Assembly (NCBI RefSeq): GCF_025232395.1
Contig: NZ_CP065938.1
Span: 2,046,001-2,110,000, forward strand
Length of the DNA stretch: 64,000 nt
From: Taurinivorans muris
GTDB taxonomy: Bacteria; Desulfobacterota; Desulfovibrionia; Desulfovibrionales; Desulfovibrionaceae
Direction of reading: 5' to 3'
Shown: positions 9,848 through 18,376 of the stretch, piece by piece
Layout of the letters: each line of letters starts with the position of its first letter
Position numbering within the stretch: the first letter of the stretch is position 1
The notes under the pieces: generated by a model
Told to the model about the DNA's origin: nothing
Databases searched by the model: none
What the model saw: only the letters and a program-made list of their open reading frames with translations
Position numbers and translations under genes: made by a program

Positions 9848-10544
9848 GCTTAAAAATATTTTTACGTTTTACGGGAACATCCCTGCTCTTCGTGATGTAA
9901 GCTTAACTGTGAACGAAGGGGAAATCGTCAGTTTGATCGGCGCCAACGGCGCGGGCAAAAGCACGACGCTTATGACCATTTGCGGCGGTATCAGACCGAG
10001 AAGCGGCGAAATCTTCTATAATAAGAAACCTATCCATGTGCTGGCTCCCAATGAAATCGTAAAATTGGGCATAAGTCAGGTTCCGGAGGGACGGCTTATT
10101 TTTCCGGACCTTACCGTGCAGGAGAATTTGGAATTGGGCGCTTTTTTAAGAAATGACAAAGCGCAGATAAAAGAAGACATGGAATATATTTTTTCGCTTT
10201 TTCCTATCCTTGCCCAACGGTACAAGCAGGCGGGAGGCACGCTTTCAGGCGGTGAACAGCAAATGCTCGCCATTTCAAGGGCTCTTATGGGCAGACCGAA
10301 ACTCCTTTTGCTTGACGAGCCTTCACTCGGCTTGGCGCCTATCATTATTCAGCAGATTTTTCAAATCATTCAGAGAATCAACAGCCGCGGCACAACGGTT
10401 TTCTTGGTGGAACAAAATGCGAACCAAGCTCTGAAAATCGCCGACAGGGCGTATGTGATGGAGAACTGCAAAATTGTCAAGGAAGATAAGGCGGATAATT
10501 TGTTAAAAGACGATTCTGTAAGAAAAGCCTATTTAGGTATGTGA
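9840..10544 (+). CDS. livF: Branched-chain amino acid ABC transporter ATP-binding protein LivF
   Basis: A 234-residue ABC ATPase with Walker A GANGAGKST, signature LSGGEQQMLAISRAL, and Walker B LLLLDEPSLGLAP followed by the LivF tail VFLVEQNANQALKIADRAYVME. It is the second nucleotide-binding subunit of the Liv importer. Its start overlaps livG, and the response-regulator gene starts one base after its stop, so the six genes form one operon. Confidence 0.94.
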   Translation: MLELKNIFTFYGNIPALRDVSLTVNEGEIVSLIGANGAGKSTTLMTICGGIRPRSGEIFYNKKPIHVLAPNEIVKLGISQVPEGRLIFPDLTVQENLELGAFLRNDKAQIKEDMEYIFSLFPILAQRYKQAGGTLSGGEQQMLAISRALMGRPKLLLLDEPSLGLAPIIIQQIFQIIQRINSRGTTVFLVEQNANQALKIADRAYVMENCKIVKEDKADNLLKDDSVRKAYLGM

Positions 10545-10545
10545 T

Positions 10546-11940
10546 ATGGCAGGGCATATTCTTGTTGTTGACGATGAAGAAGGGGTGCGCTTTTCTCTCC
10601 GCGGAATACTGGAGGATGAAAATTACACTGTTTCGGAGGCCGATAGCGGAGAAAACGCCCTTTTGTTTTTGGAAAACAACCTTGTCGACCTTGTTTTTTT
10701 GGATATTTGGCTGACAGGCATTGACGGGCTTGAAACTCTCAAGCGTGCGAAAGAATTGTATCCGCAAATTCCTTTCATCATGATATCCGGGCATGGAAAT
10801 GTGGAAACCGCCGTGCAGGCTTTACGTCTGGGCGCCCATGATTTTGTGGAAAAGCCGCTCAGTCTTGAAAAAATTCTGCTGAGTGTCCGCCATGCGCTTG
10901 AAATGAAAGAGCTTAAGCAGGAAAACAGCCTTTTGCGTCAAGCTGTGCATAATGACTATGAAGTTCCCATGGTTGCAAATTCAAAAGTCATGCGTGCTTT
11001 CATGCGTGATTTGATGAAAGTCGCCCCGACGGACGCATGGGTGTTGATTACCGGTGAAAACGGCACGGGCAAAGAACTTGCCGCGCGGACTTTGCATAGG
11101 AACAGCAAACAAAAAGACAGACCCTTCATTGCGGTGAATTGTGCCGCCATTCCGGAAGAACTCATCGAAAGCGAGCTTTTCGGGCATGAAAAGGGAGCGT
11201 TCACCGGTGCCGACTCCACAAAAATCGGCAAATTTGAATTAGCCAACAATGGAATTTTGTTCTTGGACGAAATCGGCGATATGAGCTTGAGGACACAGGC
11301 GAAAATTTTGCGTATTTTGCAGGAGCAGTGTTTCGAGCGCGTGGGCGGCACAAAAAATATCAAAGTGCAGGTACGCGTCATTGCGGCAACCAATAAGGAT
11401 TTGGAGAAAGCCATTGCGGACGGCGAGTTCCGCCAAGACCTGTATTACCGTCTGCGGGTTTTTCCCTTATCTGTTCCGCCGCTTCGGGAGCGAAAAGAAG
11501 ATATGCCGCTTCTCATAGAAACGCTTTTGCACGCGGTTGAAAAAAAATATTCCATGAAAGCCCCGGTTTTTACAAAAGAAGCGGTGCAGGTTTTGGAAGA
11601 ATGGTCCTGGCCCGGAAATGTGCGCGAGCTTATGCATTTGCTTGAGCGTTTGACCGTGCTGTACAGCGGCAGGCAAGTGGATTATGTTTCACTTCCTTTG
11701 GAAATGCTTGAAAACGTGGGCAAAGGACAAACGGCGCAAAGAATGGAAGATGCCTTGGCAACGGATAAGACTTTGCAAAAAATGCTCGAGCTTGACTATA
11801 AAACGGCAAAATCAGCTTTTGAGGAATATTATTTGACCCGCAAGCTTGAGGAAGCGGGGGGAAATGTGAGCAGACTGTCGGAACTTATCGGGCTTGAGCG
11901 GAGCAATATCCATAAGAAATTGAAAAACATAAATGAATGA
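10546..11940 (+). CDS. Sigma-54-dependent response regulator (NtrC/NtrX type)
   Basis: 464 residues in three parts. The receiver domain (1-120) has acidic residues DDEE at 9-12 and phospho-acceptor Asp53 in FLDIWLTG. The AAA+ domain (about 140-375) has Walker A GENGTGKE near 170 and the sigma-54 contact loop GAFTGA near 218. The C-terminal Fis-type helix-turn-helix ends LERSNIHKKLK. The DIWLTGIDGLETL stretch resembles NtrX. It should activate RpoN promoters when phosphorylated. No histidine kinase lies nearby, so its partner is unknown. Position one base after livF suggests a link to amino-acid or nitrogen supply, which is inference. Confidence 0.9.
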   Translation: MAGHILVVDDEEGVRFSLRGILEDENYTVSEADSGENALLFLENNLVDLVFLDIWLTGIDGLETLKRAKELYPQIPFIMISGHGNVETAVQALRLGAHDFVEKPLSLEKILLSVRHALEMKELKQENSLLRQAVHNDYEVPMVANSKVMRAFMRDLMKVAPTDAWVLITGENGTGKELAARTLHRNSKQKDRPFIAVNCAAIPEELIESELFGHEKGAFTGADSTKIGKFELANNGILFLDEIGDMSLRTQAKILRILQEQCFERVGGTKNIKVQVRVIAATNKDLEKAIADGEFRQDLYYRLRVFPLSVPPLRERKEDMPLLIETLLHAVEKKYSMKAPVFTKEAVQVLEEWSWPGNVRELMHLLERLTVLYSGRQVDYVSLPLEMLENVGKGQTAQRMEDALATDKTLQKMLELDYKTAKSAFEEYYLTRKLEEAGGNVSRLSELIGLERSNIHKKLKNINE

Positions 11941-11944
11941 AGTA

Positions 11945-11953
11945 TGGTATAAT
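11945..11953 (+). promoter_or_regulatory. Possible extended -10 promoter for the homocysteine biosynthesis gene
   Basis: TGGTATAAT matches the extended -10 consensus (TGnTATAAT) exactly, just after the response-regulator stop and 22 bases before the next ATG. No good -35 box is seen at the normal distance. Confidence 0.4.
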
Positions 11954-11974
11954 TGATAAAAGGTAGTGCTTGGT

Positions 11975-13132
11975 ATGAAAACTATTGCAGAAATCAATGA
12001 AAGGATTAAGCAGGGCAGAGCCGTCGTATTGACGGCGGAGGAAATGACAAAAGCCGTCAAGGAAATGGGAGCGGAAAAAGCAGCAAAGGAAATCGATGTT
12101 GTCACTACGGGAACATTTTCTCCCATGTGTTCTTCCGGCATGCTTTTCAATATAGGGCAAACGGAAGCGCCGACTCTCCGCGCAAGCAAGATGTGGCTCA
12201 ATGACGTGCCTTGCCATGCCGGGCTTGCCGCTGTCGACGGTTTTGTCGGGGCAACGGAAATGCGCGAGGGTGACCCGCTGAATCAGGTTTATCCCGGAGA
12301 ATTTCACTATGGCGGAGCGCATGTCATTGAAGATTTAATTGCGGGACGGAAGGTGAAACTCCGCTGTGAAAGTTATACGACGGACTGTTATCCCAAAAAA
12401 TCCTTTGAGCGCGAAATCACCATTCACGATTTGAAATATGCGCATATGCTCAATCCCCGCAACTGTTACCAAAATTATAATGTGGCGGTGAATGAGAACG
12501 CCCACAAGACGCTCTATACCTATATGGGGGCGCTGAAGCCGCACTTGCAGAACGCTAATTTTGCGACATCGGGCGAGCTTTCTCCGCTTTTCAACGACCC
12601 GTATTTTAAAACTATCGGTTTGGGCACCCGTATTTTCTTGGGCGGCGGAATCGGTTATGTCATCGGTTCAGGCACGCAGCATGTTCCAAATCCGAAGCGC
12701 ACGGAAAAAGGCGTTCCCATGTCCGCTTCCGGAACGCTTATGGTGAAAGGCGATATGAAAGCCATGTCCGACAGGTATGTCAGAGCCCATTCTCTGTTCG
12801 GATACGGAGTAAGCCTCGCTGTCGGCATAGGTATTCCCATTCCCGTTTTAAATGCGGAAATAGCGCAATACACCGGTGTCGGCAACGAAGATATTTTGAT
12901 GCCTGTAAAAGATTATTCCCTCGATTATCAAAACTGCAGTTCGCGTGTCATCAAACATGTGAGTTATGCGGAGCTTATAAGCGGTTCTATCGATATCGAC
13001 GGAAAAAAAGTGCCGACACATCCGCTTACTTCCTATCAGCGTTCTTTGGAAATAGCCGAAGAGCTGAAAAAGCGGATAGAAAAAGGAGCATTTTTATTAA
13101 CCCAGCCGGTGGAAAATATTGAAGCGTATTAA
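11975..13132 (+). CDS. Homocysteine biosynthesis protein (COG1900/DUF39, aspartate-semialdehyde sulfur transfer)
   Basis: About 385 residues matching the DUF39 family from start to end. Conserved stretches are GTFSPMCSSGMLFNIGQ near the N-terminus, LNDVPCHAGLAAVDGFVGATE, and the glycine-rich RIFLGGGIGYVIGSGTQH. Members of this family in methanogens and sulfate reducers convert aspartate semialdehyde plus sulfide (or a protein persulfide) to homocysteine, replacing the O-acylhomoserine route; conserved cysteines are thought to carry the sulfur. The methanogen partner, a NIL-domain ferredoxin, is not adjacent here. ATG 11975 is preferred over GTG 11966, which lies too close to AAAGG. Confidence 0.85.
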   Translation: MKTIAEINERIKQGRAVVLTAEEMTKAVKEMGAEKAAKEIDVVTTGTFSPMCSSGMLFNIGQTEAPTLRASKMWLNDVPCHAGLAAVDGFVGATEMREGDPLNQVYPGEFHYGGAHVIEDLIAGRKVKLRCESYTTDCYPKKSFEREITIHDLKYAHMLNPRNCYQNYNVAVNENAHKTLYTYMGALKPHLQNANFATSGELSPLFNDPYFKTIGLGTRIFLGGGIGYVIGSGTQHVPNPKRTEKGVPMSASGTLMVKGDMKAMSDRYVRAHSLFGYGVSLAVGIGIPIPVLNAEIAQYTGVGNEDILMPVKDYSLDYQNCSSRVIKHVSYAELISGSIDIDGKKVPTHPLTSYQRSLEIAEELKKRIEKGAFLLTQPVENIEAY

Positions 13133-13140
13133 AAAAAATC

Positions 13141-13169
13141 TTGACAAGCGAAAAAGAAGGGAATAATTA
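13141..13169 (+). promoter_or_regulatory. Promoter of the aromatic amino acid operon
   Basis: A perfect TTGACA at 13141-13146 is followed by A/T-rich -10 candidates (AATAAT 13162-13167 or TAATTA 13164-13169). Transcription from here would begin about 25 bases before the leader peptide gene. Confidence 0.55.
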
Positions 13170-13198
13170 AATAATTAATTCAAATGAGGAATTAAAGA

Positions 13199-13294
13199 AT
13201 GAATAACACTATGCATAACCAAGCAACGTTCAACAGCTTTTACTTTAGCTATTATTATGGAGAAAGTGCCTGTGGTTATGGGTATTGTGTTTAG
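13199..13294 (+). CDS. Phe/Tyr-rich leader peptide of the aromatic operon
   Basis: A 31-codon reading frame with a good ribosome binding site (GAGGA, 8 bases before the ATG). It encodes a peptide with three Phe and six Tyr; residues 10-20 read TFNSFYFSYYY and two more Tyr follow at 27 and 29. It is followed 22 bases later by a terminator and then by genes for ADH synthase, DHQ synthase II and prephenate dehydratase. This is the arrangement of a classical attenuation leader such as pheL. Ribosome stalling at Phe or Tyr codons, when charged tRNA is scarce, would favour read-through into the biosynthetic genes. Function is inferred from composition and position. Confidence 0.82.
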   Translation: MNNTMHNQATFNSFYFSYYYGESACGYGYCV

Positions 13295-13316
13295 TCATAT
13301 CTAAAAAAATACTATG

Positions 13317-13350
13317 AAAACCACGGCACATTAGGTCCGTGGTTTTTTTT
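13317..13350 (+). terminator. Attenuator (terminator arm) of the aromatic operon leader
   Basis: AAAACCACGG (13317-13326) pairs with CCGTGGTTTT (13337-13346) and runs into eight T. A competing partner lies inside the leader gene: GTGGTT at 13272-13277, with CC at 13269-13270, is complementary to AACCACGG of the 5' arm. An antiterminator can therefore form when that stretch is left free. Confidence 0.85.
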
Positions 13351-13404
13351 ATTTTCTGAAAAACGTCACGGATGAAATAAAATGCTGTGGAAAAGGAGAT
13401 TGTT

Positions 13405-14205
13405 ATGAGTATCGGTAAAAAAATTCGTTTGGAACGCATTTTCAATCGTGAAACGAACCGCTGTATTATTGTTCCCATGGACCATGGTGTTTCTGTCGGT
13501 CCATGCCAGGGGCTTGTCAACATGCGTGAAACCGTGCAGGATATGTCTGTCGGCGGAGCGGACGCCGTGCTTATGCACAAAGGTTTGGTGCGCTGCGGGC
13601 ATAGAACGAGCGGAAAGGATTTGGGGCTTATCGTGCATTTATCCGCTTCAACGGATTTATCTCCCCATGCCAATTCAAAAACTTTGGTCGCAACGGTTGA
13701 AGAAGCTATCCGTCTCGGAGCGGACGCCGTATCCATTCATGTAAATATCGGTGATGAATTGGAACGTGAAATGCTTGCTCAAATGGGAAGAGTGAGCGAG
13801 GCGACCGAAAGATGGGGTATGCCGCTTCTTGCCATGGTATATGCCCGCGGTCCGAAAATTCAAAATTCCTATGATCCGGATTTGATCGCCCACTGCGCAA
13901 GGGTCGGGGTCGAACTTGGCGCCGATGTCGTAAAAGTTCCTTACTCCGGCGATATGGACAGTTTCGCCCATGTTGTTGAATCTTGCTGCATTCCTGTTGT
14001 CATCGCAGGCGGGGCGAAAATGAATTCCACAAAAGACTTTTTGCAGGTTGTGCATGATTCCGTAAAAGCGGGCGGAGCGGGTTTATCTGTCGGACGCAAT
14101 GTTTTCCAACATCCGAACAGACGTCAGCTGCTTCATGTTTTGCGCGGTGTCGTGCATGAAGGCTGGACCATGGAAAAAGCCTTGCAGGAAATGGGAGAAG
14201 AATAA
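13405..14205 (+). CDS. 2-amino-3,7-dideoxy-D-threo-hept-6-ulosonate (ADH) synthase
   Basis: About 266 residues of the class I (Schiff-base) aldolase family of archaeal AroA'/FbaB type. The N-terminal [22 protein letters not shown] is diagnostic, and the likely catalytic lysine sits in [10 protein letters not shown]. It joins aspartate semialdehyde to a 6-deoxy-5-ketofructose phosphate-type donor to start the DAHP-independent route to 3-dehydroquinate known from methanogens and Desulfovibrio. ATG 13405 follows AAAAGGAGA; the in-frame GTG at 13387 has no such site. It overlaps the next gene by one base and lies under the Phe/Tyr attenuator. Confidence 0.9.
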   Translation: MSIGKKIRLERIFNRETNRCIIVPMDHGVSVGPCQGLVNMRETVQDMSVGGADAVLMHKGLVRCGHRTSGKDLGLIVHLSASTDLSPHANSKTLVATVEEAIRLGADAVSIHVNIGDELEREMLAQMGRVSEATERWGMPLLAMVYARGPKIQNSYDPDLIAHCARVGVELGADVVKVPYSGDMDSFAHVVESCCIPVVIAGGAKMNSTKDFLQVVHDSVKAGGAGLSVGRNVFQHPNRRQLLHVLRGVVHEGWTMEKALQEMGEE

Positions 14206-15191
14206 TGAAACGTACTGTTTTTGCTGAAATTTCGCCCTTTGATAAGGATGCCGTTTTGCTTGCTCTTGAGGCCGGTGTCGACGGTATTGTTACGGAAGAC
14301 GCTCATATCGAAGAAATCAAGGGCTTGGCAAGAGTACAGTTTCTAGGCATGTCAGGCGTCAAATGCTTTGCCTTGGATAAAAAGGAAGACGAACTCGCGT
14401 ATGAGAACGCCGTGCGCCAAAATCCCGCTGTTTTGCATACGTTGACGAAATTTGAAATCATTCCGGTGGAAAATCTTTTGGCGAAACCTGACATCGCGCA
14501 GAATATTTGCCTGACTGTCAATTCCTATGCCGAAGCGAAGCTCGCTTTTGGAATTTTGGAACGGGGCGTTGAAAAAATCATCGTTTCCGGGCAGGGTTTG
14601 GCTGATATCCGAAAAATAATGGAATTAGCCCAAACCGGCGGCGAAACCATGCAGCTTGAAGCCGCCGTGATTACCAAAATCCAGACTGTGGGTTTGGGGC
14701 ACAGGGTTTGCGTTGACACGCTGTCCGTGCTTGAAACGGGGCAGGGCATGCTGTGCGGCAATTCTTCCGCTTTCACCTTTTTGGTCCATGCGGAAACGGA
14801 AGATAACGAATACGTCAATTCAAGACCGTTTCGGGTCAATGCGGGCGGCGTGCATGCCTACGCCATGATGCCCAATGATAAGACCAGTTATTTGCAGGAA
14901 CTCCGTTCAGGTTCGGAAGTGCTTGTCGTGGATAAAAACGGACACTGCAAAAGTGCCGTTGTCGGAAGGGTGAAAATTGAAGTGCGACCCATGCTTATGG
15001 TTGAAGCAAAAACAAAGGACGGCAAAACAGGCGGTATTTTCCTGCAAAACGCGGAAACTATCCGTTTGGTCGGAAAAAACGGCAAACCTGTGAGCGTTGT
15101 TTCCCTCAAAGAGGGGGATGAGGTTTTATGCCATTTGGATTGTGCAGGACGCCATTTTGGCATGCGTGTTGAAGAAAATATTACGGAATGA
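14205..15191 (+). CDS. 3-dehydroquinate synthase II (archaeal AroB' type)
   Basis: 328 residues of the 3-dehydroquinate synthase II family, unrelated to bacterial AroB. It oxidatively deaminates and cyclises ADH to 3-dehydroquinate with NAD. Family features visible are the N-terminal barrel half (VDGIVTEDAHIEEIKGLARV), the central GHRVCVDTLSVLETGQGMLCGNSS, and RPFRVNAGGVHAYAMMPNDKTSYLQEL in the second half. The length matches archaeal homologues. Its ATG overlaps the stop of the ADH synthase gene (TAATG), so the two steps are translated together. Confidence 0.93.
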   Translation: MKRTVFAEISPFDKDAVLLALEAGVDGIVTEDAHIEEIKGLARVQFLGMSGVKCFALDKKEDELAYENAVRQNPAVLHTLTKFEIIPVENLLAKPDIAQNICLTVNSYAEAKLAFGILERGVEKIIVSGQGLADIRKIMELAQTGGETMQLEAAVITKIQTVGLGHRVCVDTLSVLETGQGMLCGNSSAFTFLVHAETEDNEYVNSRPFRVNAGGVHAYAMMPNDKTSYLQELRSGSEVLVVDKNGHCKSAVVGRVKIEVRPMLMVEAKTKDGKTGGIFLQNAETIRLVGKNGKPVSVVSLKEGDEVLCHLDCAGRHFGMRVEENITE

Positions 15192-15194
15192 CGA

Positions 15195-16307
15195 ATGGAC
15201 ACCGAAGCATTAACAATATTGCGAAAAGAAATAGACTTGCTGGATGGCGCTCTTTTGGATTTACTCCAAAAAAGAGCGTATTTAAGCAAGCAAGTTGCAA
15301 AAGCGAAACAGGGCGGAACAATTTTTTATCCTTTGCGGGAGAAAGAAATCGTAGCAAAATTGCAGGAACTCAATCTTTCTGCGTCGGGTGAAGAGAAAAA
15401 GCAGGTTTTGCCGTCTGAAAGCATCAGGCATATTTGGACGGAGATTTTTTCTTGCTCTCGTTCATTGCAGCAAAAAACATCGTTGGCTTTTTTGGGACCT
15501 GCGGGTACTTTTTCTCATTTTGCAGGTTTGGAACTCATGGGAAAAAGTCTGAATTTTGTGCCCTGCCATGATTTTAATGCTATTTTTGCGAAAGTGCATG
15601 CCGGAGAAGTGCGGTACGGGCTTGTGCCTTTGGAAAATTCTTTGCAGGGAACTGTTGGGCAATGCCTTGATTTATTTGAAGAATATCCTGTATCCATTGT
15701 TGCGGAGCATTACAGCGGCATTTGCCAGTGTTTGCTTTCCAAACAGCAGGATATGCGGCGTATTGAAGTAATTTATTCACACCCGCAGGCGCTTATGCAA
15801 AGTCACGAGTTCTTGCGGACCCATTGCCCCAATGCGCGGCTTGTGGAAATGAGTTCGACGGCGGAGGCGGCAAAACGGGCAGTGACGGAAGAAAATGCGG
15901 CGACTGTCGGGCATGAGGGGCTTGCGGAGCTTTGCGGGGAAAATGTTCCTTTCCATGTTTTGGCAAAAGACATCGCAGGCAGCAAAGAAAATATCACCCG
16001 CTTCGCTTTGATTGCGAAAGAGCAAAATTCGGGTGTGTTCAGAAAGCCCAAAACTTCTTTCACCTTTACCGTTGTTGATAAGGCGGGGGCTTTGTCGCAG
16101 GTTTTGCAGATTTTGCATAAAGCGGACATCAACCTGTCAAAATTGGAATCCCGTCCTTCGTATCATGCCGTGCCGGGCAGCGCATGGCAATACCGCTTTT
16201 TTGCGGATGCGCAAGCTGATTTACGGGAAAAGCCGGAGCTTACGCTTGCTTTGAAAGAATTTTGTTATGACATCCGTATACTCGGAGTGTACGAGAATTT
16301 GCTCTGA
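15195..16307 (+). CDS. pheA: Bifunctional chorismate mutase / prephenate dehydratase
   Basis: 370 residues in three domains. An AroQ-type chorismate mutase covers 1-90 (LRKEIDLLDGALLDLLQKRAYLSKQVAKAK), prephenate dehydratase about 95-275 (FLGPAGTFSH at its start, the catalytic Thr-Arg-Phe in NITRFALIA), and a C-terminal ACT domain follows from 285 with GALSQVL and KLESRP. The last two motifs form the phenylalanine site in feedback-inhibited enzymes. It makes phenylpyruvate from chorismate. It starts 3 bases after the DHQ synthase gene and shares the attenuated transcript. In other Desulfovibrio aroA, tyrA and trp genes often follow; here the biotin genes do. Confidence 0.95.
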   Translation: MDTEALTILRKEIDLLDGALLDLLQKRAYLSKQVAKAKQGGTIFYPLREKEIVAKLQELNLSASGEEKKQVLPSESIRHIWTEIFSCSRSLQQKTSLAFLGPAGTFSHFAGLELMGKSLNFVPCHDFNAIFAKVHAGEVRYGLVPLENSLQGTVGQCLDLFEEYPVSIVAEHYSGICQCLLSKQQDMRRIEVIYSHPQALMQSHEFLRTHCPNARLVEMSSTAEAAKRAVTEENAATVGHEGLAELCGENVPFHVLAKDIAGSKENITRFALIAKEQNSGVFRKPKTSFTFTVVDKAGALSQVLQILHKADINLSKLESRPSYHAVPGSAWQYRFFADAQADLREKPELTLALKEFCYDIRILGVYENLL

Positions 16308-16322
16308 ACGTGGTGATATGCA

Positions 16323-17675
16323 ATGGATAAGCAAGATTGGATCGCAGATGATTTAAAATATGTTTGGCACCCTTTTACCCAAATGAAGCAATACGAAGGG
16401 GATGAAAAACCTATTTGCATCGTGAAAGGCGAGGGTATTTATATTGAAGATATTGACGGCAACCGGTATATGGATTCCGTTTCCTCCTGGTGGGTAAACA
16501 GTTTGGGGCATGCCCAGCCGCGGCTCGCAAAAGCGCTTTATGAGCAGGCTTGCGCCATTGAACAGGTCATTTTTGCGGGCTTTACGCATAAGCCCGCAAT
16601 TTCTTTGGCGAAGAAACTCATCACGTTAGTCAATAACAGGCTTAAGCATGTTTTTTATTCCGACAACGGTTCGACAGCCATAGAAGTGGCTTTGAAAATG
16701 GCGTATCAATATTGGCAGCTGAAAGGAAAGGCTTCCAAAAAGAAGTTCATCGCTTTTGAAAATGCCTATCACGGCGATACCCTGGGCGCTGTTTCCGTGG
16801 GTGGTATCGATATGTATCATAAAGTGTACCGCCCGCTTTTATTTGATATAATCAGGGAAAAAAGTCCTTATTGCTATCGCTGCCCATGCGGGAAAGAGAA
16901 AGAGCACTGCCGGCTTGAATGCTTGCAGGGCGTTGAAGAAATATTAAAAGCGCGGCATGATGAAATTGCCGCCGTAATCATAGAACCTCTCATTCAAGCC
17001 GCAGGGGGTATGATTATGTATAAGGCGGAGTATCTGACGAAGCTTCGTGAACTTTGCGATGCATATCGGGTGCTTTTGATTGACGATGAAGTTGCCATGG
17101 GCTTTTACCGCACGGGAAAACTGTATGCTTACGAGCACGCCGGCATAGTTCCTGATATCGTGTGTTCCGCGAAAGCCCTTACCGCAGGCTTTTTGCCTTT
17201 GGCGGTGACGCTTTGCACGGACGAACTGTATTACGCTTTTTACGATGAGGATAAGGACGGGCTGAAAACCTTTTACCATGGGCACAGTTTTACTGCCAAT
17301 CCCTTGGCTTGCGCTGTCGCCAATGAAAATCTCGCCATATTGCAGGAAATGAATATGGAAGAATATTTAAAACCGAAAATTCTGGCTTTTAAAAGAGGCC
17401 TGGAAAAATTTCGGAATTATCCGCATGTCGGGGATATCCGGCAGTGGGGCATGGTCAGCGCCGTTGAAATCGTCAAAGACAAGCGCACAAAAGAATGCTT
17501 CGCCTATGAGGAACAAATCGGCAAAAAAATTTATTCGGCGGGATTACGACGCGGAGTATTGCTCCGTCCCATGTGGAATTGCATGTATTTCATGCCTCCT
17601 TATGTGATAACGGAGGAAGAAATCGATAGTTTGCTGCGGCTTGCATACGACTCCATGCGCGAGGTGCTCGGCTGA
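16323..17675 (+). CDS. bioA: Adenosylmethionine-8-amino-7-oxononanoate aminotransferase
   Basis: 450 residues, class III aminotransferase. WHPFTQMKQY at the N-terminus and SSWWVNSLGHAQP are BioA signatures, and the PLP lysine is in CSAKALTAGFLPLA (about residue 283). It uses S-adenosylmethionine as amino donor to convert KAPA to DAPA in biotin synthesis. Residues 180-200 hold an extra Cys-rich insertion (YCYRCPCGKEKEHCRLEC) that looks like a metal-binding knuckle. bioD starts at its stop codon. Confidence 0.95.
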   Translation: MDKQDWIADDLKYVWHPFTQMKQYEGDEKPICIVKGEGIYIEDIDGNRYMDSVSSWWVNSLGHAQPRLAKALYEQACAIEQVIFAGFTHKPAISLAKKLITLVNNRLKHVFYSDNGSTAIEVALKMAYQYWQLKGKASKKKFIAFENAYHGDTLGAVSVGGIDMYHKVYRPLLFDIIREKSPYCYRCPCGKEKEHCRLECLQGVEEILKARHDEIAAVIIEPLIQAAGGMIMYKAEYLTKLRELCDAYRVLLIDDEVAMGFYRTGKLYAYEHAGIVPDIVCSAKALTAGFLPLAVTLCTDELYYAFYDEDKDGLKTFYHGHSFTANPLACAVANENLAILQEMNMEEYLKPKILAFKRGLEKFRNYPHVGDIRQWGMVSAVEIVKDKRTKECFAYEEQIGKKIYSAGLRRGVLLRPMWNCMYFMPPYVITEEEIDSLLRLAYDSMREVLG

Positions 17676-18376
17676 TGCTTAAAACATTTGCGGGCAAAAG
17701 CCTTTTTATCACAGGAACGGATACCGATGTCGGCAAAAGTGTTATTACGGCTGCCCTTGCCCTTTGTTTGGAGAAAATGGGGTATGATGTTGCCGTGTAC
17801 AAGCCTTTGCAGAGCGGGGCATATTTTGAAAAAGACGGTCTTATTGCTCCTGATCTTGCTTTTGTGCGGAAATTTTCAAAAACAATAGCTTGCAAGTGTT
17901 CCTATTTGCTTGAAGGGGAATGTTCGCCGGCTCTCGCCATGAAGCTCGCCCGTGTCCCTTTTTCGCTCGATACCATAAAAGCGGATTTCACAGCTTTGCG
18001 GAAAGAGCATGATATCGTGCTTGTGGAAGGGGCGGGCGGTCTGCTTTGTCCCGTAAGTTTTGAAAACAAGCTTGCTATGGCTGACATCATACAATATCTT
18101 GCTTTGCCTTGCCTTATTGTCGCCCGTTCAGGCCTTGGCACCATCAACCATTGTCTTTTGACGGAGAAAATCGCCAAACAATACGGTTTGCACGTTAATG
18201 CTTTTCTTTTGAACAGGTTTCCGAAAAAAGCGGCTGAAACGGCAACGCAATATGTCTGTGAAGAATTGGCGCGGTATACCGATACGCCGGTTGTGCGTGC
18301 TGAAGAATTATCGCAATTGACTGCGGAAAATTTAGCCGGAATTTTTCAGGATAAGATAGAGCGGGTGATAGGTTAA
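17675..18376 (+). CDS. bioD: Dethiobiotin synthetase
   Basis: 233 residues. The P-loop reads GTDTDVGKSVITAALA near residue 12, VYKPLQSGA supplies the substrate-binding lysine, and LVEGAGGLLCPV is the second family motif. The enzyme carboxylates DAPA with CO2 and ATP. It overlaps bioA by one base, and its last 45 bases overlap the 3' end of bioC on the other strand. Confidence 0.95.
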   Translation: MLKTFAGKSLFITGTDTDVGKSVITAALALCLEKMGYDVAVYKPLQSGAYFEKDGLIAPDLAFVRKFSKTIACKCSYLLEGECSPALAMKLARVPFSLDTIKADFTALRKEHDIVLVEGAGGLLCPVSFENKLAMADIIQYLALPCLIVARSGLGTINHCLLTEKIAKQYGLHVNAFLLNRFPKKAAETATQYVCEELARYTDTPVVRAEELSQLTAENLAGIFQDKIERVIG

